34,078 bases of DNA from DASPWV01 sp046727855. GTDB lineage: Bacteria > Acidobacteriota > Vicinamibacteria > Vicinamibacterales > UBA2999. Positions 7,486 to 14,175 of the stretch are shown in pieces (position 1 is the first letter of the stretch; each line of letters opens with the position of its first letter). Made by a program: the position numbers and the translations under genes. Where the stretch lies: contig JBKPDL010000122.1 in the NCBI GenBank assembly GCA_046727855.1, forward strand, positions 1 through 34,078. Direction: 5' to 3'. The notes beneath the pieces were generated by a model. That model was not told where the DNA came from. It saw only the letters and a list, made by a program, of their open reading frames with translations, and did not search any database.

Positions 7486-7575
7486 CTCTTAAATATTTCA
7501 AACTCTTAAATGTTTAAGAGTAGGGGCCGCAGTTTACTCCGACCCGGACCGCGATGCAACGAAATAATTAAGAGT
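7486..7575 (-). promoter_or_regulatory. Operator/promoter region of the BlaI operon
   Basis: A perfect 9+2+9 palindrome ACTCTTAAATGTTTAAGAGT lies at 7502-7521. A related imperfect site CTCTTAAATATTTCAAAC starts at 7486, centred about 17 bp away, and a third half site TTAAGAGT is at 7568-7575. The AT-rich sites stand out in the GC-rich surroundings. On the minus strand CTTAAA and TATTTA, 17 bases apart, could be -35 and -10 boxes inside the operator, which would give direct autorepression. Confidence 0.7.
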
Positions 7576-7617
7576 TACGAAACCGTTTCCGCCGCCGGTT
7601 GGTTACGCCCGTGGCGT

Positions 7618-9831
7618 TCACCAGTAATACAGGATGCCGAACACAGCGGAGTGCGCGGTATACGGACGGTACGTGTAACCGAGGACCAACGAGCTCGGCT
7701 GGACGATGCTGTTGATCACGCTCGGATCGAATGCGAAATCGTAGATGCGATACGGCTCGTACACATACGACAACGTCGCCGCCAGCCGTCCTGTGATCCG
7801 ATGCCGCACGTCCAGCCGCAAGTCCTGCAGCTTGTTGAACGTCTGGGGCAACTGCGATGGCGGCGGCAGCGCCGGCCCCACTTCATAGACAAAGTCTCCT
7901 CGCGCGTGCGCGTAGTCATACGACACGCGCGCTTCCGTCCTGCCGAATCGAGGCGGGCGAACGTAGATCGAGAAGTAGTGCACGCGCTCTTTGCTGTCGG
8001 TGGTCCAATCGCGGTTGGGATCGGCTGCCTGCTCGCCCGGACTCGCCGAGCGCGATTGCTGCAGCCCTGAATACCGTTCGTAATCGTAGCTGCCGCCAGC
8101 GCCGAACCCGTTCTGGGCGGCATAGTCCACTGCCACCGTCACATTGCGGAAGGCTGCCTCCTGCAATCCAAACGTGCTGTCGTCGAAGTCGTCGGCGCCA
8201 AACCCCGCGCTGAGACTGAGCGTGAGGGCCTCGTTTGGCGCAACATCGACCTGGCCGAGGAACCGATTGCGCGTGCGGTTGGCGAGATCGTAGTGCCGCA
8301 ATGCCGGTTGCTCGCCGACCTCAACGAGGAGCGCCTCGTCTAGGCCAGAGCCGGTACGGCTCCCGTATTCGTAGCGGGCGCGAAAGCTGGTGCCCCGAAA
8401 CCCGACGGCGTCGGCTTTGAGGTGCAAGACGTGCTCGTTGCTGGACTCGAAGATGCGAAAGTCGTAGCCGTTGTGGTTGTTGGTGTATCCGACCGTGAGC
8501 GCGACGGGCGGAAGGCCAGTCCACGTCGCCTCGGCATCGAGTGTGTTGCGGTCGTGGGCAAACAGTTCCGGGCCGCCAGTACTGCTGGTCCCGACTGACG
8601 TGTCGTAGCTGATGAACTGCCCAACCGGGGTCTCGGGCATGTTGTTGTTGTAGTCATATCGGCGGAATCGCGTGCTGAACCGCCACTCGTCCAACGGCCG
8701 CGAGACGAGGTTCAGGTTGGTGGCAATGGTGTGCGCGGCGGCATCGGTCGTCGCGCGGGGAAGGGGAATCTGCGTCAGCGCGCTGTTGATGGTGAACGGC
8801 AGCAAGTCCTCGTCGTTGTTGGCCCAACCAAAGGCGAGCGAACCGGTGAGCTGCGTGCGTCGCGCGAACTTCATGTAGCCGGCCGTGCTGAGCGTCTGCA
8901 GCGAGTTGGACGGCCACAGCGCTGTCCGCCCCCGCCCGGGGGCGGAAGTGGTATCCATCAACTGCAACGGGTTGTCCCAGGTCAACGTGTCGTCCAGGTT
9001 GTTGAACCACGAACCGGTATAGGCCGCCCGGATCATCGCGCGTGTGTTCGTCCACTGCGCGCCCACGTCCATGTCGTTGGTGCGCGATCGGTAAGGCAGC
9101 GCCACTTCGTTGTCGTTGCTGAAGCCGAAGCTCGCGCCCCACGGCAATTCTCCGGAGTGCCTCGTCGTGGTGAAGCCGCCGGTGATATCGAGTTGTGTCG
9201 TTGGGGTGCTACTCACGCGAACCGTGCCGATGTCGCGGCGCTCGCGCAGATCGAAGTGCGGCGAGATCGACTCCGGAAGATACGCGTTGTGACTGGCCGC
9301 TCGTTGTGCGGCGTCATCCAATACGAGCACGCCTTCGCCCGCCGCGGTGAACGGCGTGCGCGTGTCGATGCTGTAGAACTGCGGGATTTCGTCCCAGAAT
9401 CCGTTGATTTTGAAGAGACCGGTCCGTTCGTAATTGCCGAAATAGCGCTGATCGCGCCAGCCGAGGTTGTCGGCGCCGGCGTTGAGGTTCCATTCGGGCG
9501 TTTCACGCAGCCATCGTGCGGTCGTGAAGAGGAGGCCGTCGCGGATGTCCTCGTACCGCTGCCAGCGCGCCGGATCGCCCGTAATGCTGCTCAAGCGCCC
9601 CGAGAGCTGAAACATGTTCCAACGGGGTGCGAACAGGCTCCGGGAGTCTTCCGCAGGCGGGCCTGTTTGCGCCGCCGTCTGCGCGGTGCCGGCGGGTGGA
9701 GCCGCAGACTGCGACGAGGTACTCGTCGTCGCCGGGTTCGCCGGAGCCTGCGCACCGGCCGGAACCGGCAGCGCGACCATCCCCGCAGCGACGATCAGGG
9801 GAGCACACACACGCGCGCGAAATAGCCGCAT
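7618..9831 (-). CDS. MtrB/PioB-family outer-membrane beta-barrel (porin of a decaheme electron conduit)
   Basis: A 737-aa outer-membrane barrel that in MtrAB/PioAB systems sheathes a periplasmic decaheme cytochrome and carries electrons across the outer membrane. It has a Sec signal (MRLFRARVCAPLIVAAGM... cut near AGAQA), a short Ala/Pro/Thr linker, the NFNLSGRLSSITGDPARWQRYEDIRDGLL-type opening characteristic of the family (here FQLSGRLSSITGDPARWQ), then many alternating aromatic/polar strands and a terminal LYYW ending with an aromatic residue. ATG at 9831 is chosen from GAGG eight bases upstream; longer in-frame starts would run through the cytochrome gene. It starts 14 bases after the decaheme cytochrome stop, so the two are co-transcribed. 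MtrB of Shewanella is about 700 aa, so the length fits. Confidence 0.88.
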   Translation of the reverse strand: MRLFRARVCAPLIVAAGMVALPVPAGAQAPANPATTSTSSQSAAPPAGTAQTAAQTGPPAEDSRSLFAPRWNMFQLSGRLSSITGDPARWQRYEDIRDGLLFTTARWLRETPEWNLNAGADNLGWRDQRYFGNYERTGLFKINGFWDEIPQFYSIDTRTPFTAAGEGVLVLDDAAQRAASHNAYLPESISPHFDLRERRDIGTVRVSSTPTTQLDITGGFTTTRHSGELPWGASFGFSNDNEVALPYRSRTNDMDVGAQWTNTRAMIRAAYTGSWFNNLDDTLTWDNPLQLMDTTSAPGRGRTALWPSNSLQTLSTAGYMKFARRTQLTGSLAFGWANNDEDLLPFTINSALTQIPLPRATTDAAAHTIATNLNLVSRPLDEWRFSTRFRRYDYNNNMPETPVGQFISYDTSVGTSSTGGPELFAHDRNTLDAEATWTGLPPVALTVGYTNNHNGYDFRIFESSNEHVLHLKADAVGFRGTSFRARYEYGSRTGSGLDEALLVEVGEQPALRHYDLANRTRNRFLGQVDVAPNEALTLSLSAGFGADDFDDSTFGLQEAAFRNVTVAVDYAAQNGFGAGGSYDYERYSGLQQSRSASPGEQAADPNRDWTTDSKERVHYFSIYVRPPRFGRTEARVSYDYAHARGDFVYEVGPALPPPSQLPQTFNKLQDLRLDVRHRITGRLAATLSYVYEPYRIYDFAFDPSVINSIVQPSSLVLGYTYRPYTAHSAVFGILYYW

Positions 9832-9845
9832 ACGTTCCGCCTCGT

Positions 9846-10787
9846 TCAGCGCATGAAGAACTGGCCTGAAGGGTGATTGGATCCGTGAACGTTCGAGTGA
9901 CAGTTGACGCACGAACGTCCGAACATGCGATTGCTCTTGCTCACGGTGATGGCGTTGTTGTCGTAGACGGACGAGGGATGCCTGGTGGCGACGTGACAGC
10001 GCTGACACAACATCGGCATGCGGACGTTCAGCATGCGATCGTTCGACGACCCGTGCGGATCGTGGCACGTCGTGCAGTTCTCGCGTACAGGCGCGTGCTC
10101 CCACAACATCGGCCCGCGCATCTCAGCGTGACAACTCGTGCACAGCTCGTTCACCGAATTTCCGACCCGGAGCGCCTTGACATTGGCGATCGACCCGTGC
10201 GGGTTGTGGCACGACGAGCAGGACAGCTTGCCTTCGCGAACCGGCATGTGCGCCACCGCACGCTCCGTCTTGACCACCTGCAGGCGATGGCATGTTGCGC
10301 AGAGCTGCGTTTGGGTTGACTTGACGAGCTGATGCTCGAACGACTGTGGCGTGTGCACGCTGTGACACGTCGTACAGGAGAGATTTCGAGCTTCGTGCGT
10401 GCTGCCTTCCCAACTCGCGTGGTCACCGCGGTTGTGGCACGTCAGGCACGTTTCGTTGACCTCAACCGGCTTCAGTTGACCGAATCGTTTGATATGTCCC
10501 TTGGCGTCGTCGTCGATGTGCGCCTGCCCCGGCCCATGACAGCTTTCGCAACCGAGCGTAGCCGCAGGGGTGCGTCGATCGCGGGTGAGCCCATGCCGGG
10601 AGTTTTCGACCTCCTTGACGCGATCCTCGTGGCATGTCGCGCAGGCCTGCGAGCCGGCGTACCCCGGTGGCGGCGCCGCACTCTGGGGTGCTGCTGACTG
10701 TCGCGCGTCAACGCGGTGTGTGCCAGTCAGACCGAGTAAGACGCAAACCGCAAGGGCGCCGGCGAGCCGATTCACGAGAGCCTCCAT
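9846..10787 (-). CDS. DmsE/MtrA-like periplasmic decaheme c-type cytochrome
   Basis: A 313-aa exported multiheme cytochrome. A signal peptide (LAGALAVCVLLGLTGTHRVDA) precedes the mature chain. Exactly ten CxxCH haem motifs are present: CATCH, CESCH, CLTCH, CTTCH, CATCH, CSSCH, CTSCH, CTTCH, CQRCH and CVNCH, spread evenly, with the repeated spacer style NPHGS / DPHGSSND seen in MtrA/DmsE proteins. The length also matches MtrA (about 330 aa). It would sit in or plug the barrel encoded next and pass electrons between the periplasm and the cell exterior. No outer-surface cytochrome (MtrC/OmcA) or inner-membrane quinol oxidase is encoded next to it here. No clear ribosome site precedes the ATG. 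Confidence 0.93.
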   Translation of the reverse strand: MEALVNRLAGALAVCVLLGLTGTHRVDARQSAAPQSAAPPPGYAGSQACATCHEDRVKEVENSRHGLTRDRRTPAATLGCESCHGPGQAHIDDDAKGHIKRFGQLKPVEVNETCLTCHNRGDHASWEGSTHEARNLSCTTCHSVHTPQSFEHQLVKSTQTQLCATCHRLQVVKTERAVAHMPVREGKLSCSSCHNPHGSIANVKALRVGNSVNELCTSCHAEMRGPMLWEHAPVRENCTTCHDPHGSSNDRMLNVRMPMLCQRCHVATRHPSSVYDNNAITVSKSNRMFGRSCVNCHSNVHGSNHPSGQFFMR

Positions 10788-10852
10788 GCTGCAGCGGGAC
10801 TGAACGGGTCAGCGACAAGCAGATGTGATGCCGACGGGTCTGGACGGTGAAT

Positions 10853-10876
10853 TGTCACGCCTGTGACACCGTCACA
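10853..10876. promoter_or_regulatory. Nested TGTCAC/GTGACA inverted repeats upstream of the decaheme cytochrome
   Basis: TGTCAC-GCCT-GTGACA (10853-10868) overlaps TGTGAC-ACC-GTCACA (10862-10876), two perfect 6-bp inverted repeats sharing one arm. They lie 66-89 bases upstream of the cytochrome start. The second resembles a CRP/FNR-type TGTGA-N-TCACA site with 5 rather than 6 spacer bases. A regulatory role is inferred from symmetry and place only. Confidence 0.45.
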
Positions 10877-10898
10877 CAGTCATCCCCGGAAGCGCTCG

Positions 10899-10921
10899 CC
10901 GATATCGCTCCGGAATATCGG
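10899..10921. promoter_or_regulatory. CCGATAT-N9-ATATCGG inverted repeat in the divergent intergenic region
   Basis: A perfect 7-bp inverted repeat with a 9-base spacer lies between the divergent cytochrome and enolase-family genes. It could be an operator for either gene. The remaining stretch, about 10922-11133, shows no gene or structure that I can support. Confidence 0.35.
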
Positions 10922-11133
10922 GGGGACATACGGTAAGACGGAGGTCGGTCTGAAGCGTCTGCATCGAGAGATCGGCGATTGCATAACGTAACTGGGAATG
11001 CGCATTGAGACAAGCGGCTAAACCCCTGTTTTGCATGAAGATATGTCTGGTGGGGACGCCGTTGCAAACCGTAACGCGGAACTGGTTGGTGGTTGTCGGC
11101 GGCACCGCTCCGCCCCTGGCGGTGATCGATGAG

Positions 11134-11162
11134 TGGAGATCAGCTGACGCTCCGTGTATAAC
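11134..11162 (+). promoter_or_regulatory. Candidate sigma70 promoter of the enolase/UxuA-like operon
   Basis: TGGAGA at 11134-11139 and TATAAC at 11157-11162 with 17 bases between them form a plausible -35/-10 pair. Transcription would begin near 11169, some 50 bases before the start codon. Confidence 0.4.
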
Positions 11163-11218
11163 ATGCCGCGGCAGATGCAGATCGGGCTGAAGCTTTACCG
11201 GTAGCAGAGGATCAAGCC

Positions 11219-12502
11219 ATGGCTGGCCACCGCAGTTTGTCGCGTCGCGAGTTTCTGTCCGGACTGGGCGGTGTGCCGCTCGTGCCCGCCTTTCTCACGG
11301 CATTCCACGAGCGCGCTTGGGACGAGCGGAAGCGGGTGAAGATTCGTGACGTGCAGGTCATGTTGATGCAGGGCGCGAGCCGCAACTACACCCTCATCAA
11401 AATCACCTCCGATGCAGGTCTGTACGGAATCGCCGAGGCCTACGGTACTCCAGGGATCGGCGTCAAAGAACAGGTGCTCTCACTCAAGCCGTGGCTCGTC
11501 GGGAAGGATCCGCTGGAAATCGACAAGCTCTACACGCAGATGGGAGTCGGCACGCGAGATCTGAGTGGAACGCGCACCGACGGGTCCGCACATAACTTGA
11601 TGCGCGCCGTCAGCGGCATCGAGATGGCACTGTGGGATCTTGCTGGAAAGATTCTCGAGGTGCCAACCTCCACGCTCCTCGGCGGCGCGTTTCGCGATCG
11701 CGTGCGTGTGTACGATCATGCGGCGCCGCGCAACATGCTCGACAAGGGATCAGTTGCCGAATGGGCAGCAAAGGCCAAAGCCCATCCGAGCGGCTTTACC
11801 TGTCACAAGTTTGGTTTCCCCAACAACGACCCGGCCAGCGACAAGGCACGCGATCTCGCCAATCGTGTGCTGACGACCAAAGAGCTGATCGCCGTTCAGA
11901 CAGGATTCGAAAACTGCCGCGACGCGATCGGCTGGGATCGCGACCTGATGGTGCATTGCCACTGGGAGTACGACCTGCGGACGTCGATTCAAATCGCCGA
12001 CGCCGTCGAGTCGTCCAAGCCGGTGTGGCTCGAGGATCCGCTGCCGGTGGACTATTCAGAGTCGTGGAAGCGGCTGTGCGCGGCGTCGAAGGTGCCGATC
12101 TGCATGGGCGAGAACCTCGCACGGCGCGAGGGGTTCAAGGACTTCATCCTGAATCAGGCGTGTGACATTCTGCATCCCGATTTGCGCAATTCAGGCGGGT
12201 TCCTGGAGACCAAACGCATCGCCGACCTGGCGCATATCTTCGGACTGCCGATGGCCAATCACAACACCGGCAGTCAGGTCTGCACGTACGCATCCGCACA
12301 GTGGGCTGCCTCGATTCGCGACTACCTCGCGCTCGAAACGATCACAGGTGAAGGCGGTTGGATGGATCAGGTGCTGCTGCTCGACGGCCCGTACATCAAG
12401 GACGGCTTCATCCGCGTGAGCGAGAAGCCCGGGCTTGGCATCGAATTGAATCCTGACGTCGTTCGCGCGCATTTGGTGGCGGGCGAGGCTTGGTGGGGTT
12501 AA
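11219..12502 (+). CDS. Tat-exported enolase-superfamily (mandelate racemase/muconate lactonizing-like) enzyme
   Basis: A 427-aa protein with a twin-arginine signal (SRREFLSGLGG at 8-18) followed by an enolase-superfamily fold. Residues about 40-150 are the capping domain and 155-420 the modified TIM barrel. Metal-binding and catalytic positions are visible: Glu272 in WLEDPLP, Glu298 in CMGENL, and His348 in MANHNTGS, the general-base His found in sugar-acid dehydratases. The first metal site, usually Asp in a VDAN-type strand, reads MVHCHWEYD (about 245-251), so a His or Glu must replace it. GAGGA seven bases before the ATG supports the start. The gene is followed after 12 bases by a Tat-exported UxuA-like protein, which suggests sugar-acid dehydration outside the cytoplasm. 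The exact substrate cannot be read. Confidence 0.85.
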   Translation: MAGHRSLSRREFLSGLGGVPLVPAFLTAFHERAWDERKRVKIRDVQVMLMQGASRNYTLIKITSDAGLYGIAEAYGTPGIGVKEQVLSLKPWLVGKDPLEIDKLYTQMGVGTRDLSGTRTDGSAHNLMRAVSGIEMALWDLAGKILEVPTSTLLGGAFRDRVRVYDHAAPRNMLDKGSVAEWAAKAKAHPSGFTCHKFGFPNNDPASDKARDLANRVLTTKELIAVQTGFENCRDAIGWDRDLMVHCHWEYDLRTSIQIADAVESSKPVWLEDPLPVDYSESWKRLCAASKVPICMGENLARREGFKDFILNQACDILHPDLRNSGGFLETKRIADLAHIFGLPMANHNTGSQVCTYASAQWAASIRDYLALETITGEGGWMDQVLLLDGPYIKDGFIRVSEKPGLGIELNPDVVRAHLVAGEAWWG

Positions 12503-12514
12503 AAGGAGACAGGT

Positions 12515-13642
12515 ATGAATCGACGTGAATTTGTCCGACTCGCCGGCGCCGGGTTGTCGGCGCAAGCGCTGGCCGAGGCTGTCGTGACCGCGCAGCAGGC
12601 GCAGTCGCCGGCGAAGGCCGGCATCGTCGCGGCAACGACCTCACCCAGGGCGAAGATGAAGGTCGGCACGCAGCACGGCGACTCCGACGCCATCCTCCGT
12701 GCCTGCGCGGCGTTTGGCGTCAACAACATCTGCAGTCGGCTGCCGTCGGCGAAGATGGACGACGCGTGGTCGGTCGAGTCGCTCTCACGGCTCCGCGATC
12801 GCGTGGCCTCGTTCGGCATCTCGCTCGACATGGTGCCGCTGCCGATGAGCTCGTCGGAGATCACCCGGGCCGAAATGCCCGCGATCTATCTCGGTCAGAG
12901 TCCCGAACGCGACCGGAACATCGATGACATCTGCCAGATGATCCGCAACTGTGCGCGCGCCGGCATCATGCAGGTGAAATACAACTTCACCATCATCGGC
13001 ATTCCGCGCAGCGGCACCGCGCCAGGACGTGGGGGGTCGCGCTACAGCGAGTTCGTCTATGCCAACGCGAAGCAGGAGCCGGCGCTGACGATCGCTGGAA
13101 AGGTCGACGCCGACACCTACTGGGAGCGCATCAGCTATTTCCTCGAGCGTGTCGTGCCAGTGGCGGAGGAATACAAGGTGAGAATGGGATGCCACCCGCA
13201 GGATCCCGGCATGCCGAAAGGATCAGGATGGCGCGGCGTGGATGCAGTGCTTGGCTCGCCCGACGGCCTCAAGAAGTTCGTTTCGATCAAAGAAAGCCCC
13301 TACCATGGTCTGAACTTCTGTCAGGGCACGGTATCCGAGCAGCTCGAAAAACCCGGCGAGCAGATCTTCGACGTCATCCGCTACTTCGGCTCGCGCAAGA
13401 AGATCTTCAGCGTCCACTTCCGCAACATCGAGGGTGGTTTTCTCAATTTTCGCGAGACCTTCATCGACAACGGCAGCGTCGACATGCTGAAGGCGATGCG
13501 CGTGTACAAAGAGGTCGGCTACGACGGGATGATGATGCCTGACCATGTGCCGAACGTGGAGGGCATCAGCAGCGAGCAGGGATTCGCGTTCGCCTTTGGC
13601 TATATCAAGGCGCTCATCGCCGCGGTGTCCGCCGAGACGTGA
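12515..13642 (+). CDS. Tat-exported mannonate dehydratase-like (UxuA-family) protein
   Basis: A 375-aa protein of the UxuA/xylose-isomerase-like TIM-barrel group. UxuA converts D-mannonate to 2-dehydro-3-deoxy-D-gluconate. A Tat-type start (MNRREFVRLAGAGLSAQAL) leads into the barrel. Recognisable family blocks are GCHPQDPGMP, LNFCQGTVSEQ, VHFRNIEGG and MMPDHVPNVEG, which correspond to the metal-ligand and substrate strands (His, Cys, His, Asp-His). Cytoplasmic UxuA has no signal peptide, so this is an exported paralogue and may act on a different sugar acid. The start has a good AGGAGA site and lies 12 bases after the upstream gene, so the two form an operon. Confidence 0.82.
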   Translation: MNRREFVRLAGAGLSAQALAEAVVTAQQAQSPAKAGIVAATTSPRAKMKVGTQHGDSDAILRACAAFGVNNICSRLPSAKMDDAWSVESLSRLRDRVASFGISLDMVPLPMSSSEITRAEMPAIYLGQSPERDRNIDDICQMIRNCARAGIMQVKYNFTIIGIPRSGTAPGRGGSRYSEFVYANAKQEPALTIAGKVDADTYWERISYFLERVVPVAEEYKVRMGCHPQDPGMPKGSGWRGVDAVLGSPDGLKKFVSIKESPYHGLNFCQGTVSEQLEKPGEQIFDVIRYFGSRKKIFSVHFRNIEGGFLNFRETFIDNGSVDMLKAMRVYKEVGYDGMMMPDHVPNVEGISSEQGFAFAFGYIKALIAAVSAET

Positions 13643-13797
13643 GTCAATCGCGGCGTCATTTCCCATTGCTGACGGCTGGATCGACGGCTTAGCCTCGCGC
13701 ACGGTCGAGCCTGCATCCGGCAGCTGATCGATGAGGAACGGCGCCACCGCATGGCCGTCGCGCTCGCGGCATCGCCACGACAACCCTTTCCCGCCCG

Positions 13798-13831
13798 TAT
13801 CTGTCTATATAATGTCTGTTCATGACAGGTA
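13798..13831 (+). promoter_or_regulatory. Leaderless-type promoter with PadR-like operator
   Basis: A consensus -10 box TATAAT is at 13808-13813, only 8 bases before the ATG at 13822, so transcription would begin at or next to the start codon. No ribosome-binding site is present. An inverted repeat TATCTGTC (13798-13805) / GACAGGTA (13824-13831), 7 of 8 matching, brackets the -10 box and is a likely autoregulatory site. Confidence 0.6.
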
Positions 13832-14175
13832 TCAACACGCGCGCGCTCGATCGCGAGCTCAAGCGAGGGTCAGCCGAGCTGCTCATCCTCTCGCTGCTCG
13901 ATACCCGGCCCCGGCACGGTTACGAGTTGAGCAAGTTGATCAAGGTGCGATCAGGCGGGCAGCTGGCATTTCACCTCGACTCGCTCTACCCGCTGCTCTA
14001 TCGACTGGAAGAGCGCGGATGGATCAAGGGCACCTGGCTGGAACAACCCGGCGAGCGGCGGCGACGCTATTACAAGGTGACGGCCGAGGGGCGGCGTGTC
14101 CTCGCCCAGCAACGAAAGGCGTGGGCAGCATTCGTCGACGCGGTCCGGCGCGTCACGGGAGAAGAACATGGTTGA
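13822..14175 (+). CDS. PadR-family transcriptional regulator
   Basis: A 117-aa winged-helix regulator. The conserved PadR core runs through residues about 8-85: ELKRGSAELLILSLLDTRPRHGYELSKLI, then FHLDSLYPLLYRLEERGWIKG and the wing RRRYYKVTAEGRRVL. It overlaps the next gene (ADOP permease) by 8 bases (ATG at 14168, stop at 14173-14175), so the two are translationally coupled. In Acidobacteria such PadR genes are regularly paired with giant ABC permeases and probably repress them. The promoter region carries an inverted repeat around the -10 box. Confidence 0.92.
   Translation: MTGINTRALDRELKRGSAELLILSLLDTRPRHGYELSKLIKVRSGGQLAFHLDSLYPLLYRLEERGWIKGTWLEQPGERRRRYYKVTAEGRRVLAQQRKAWAAFVDAVRRVTGEEHG

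Noticed and set aside
8731..9825. A 364-codon plus-strand frame
   Set aside because: Antisense to the MtrB/PioB-like barrel, with no recognisable motif.
10872..11105. Small minus-strand frames in the divergent intergenic region
   Set aside because: Without ribosome site or recognisable motif, and overlapping the symmetrical sites; treated as noncoding.
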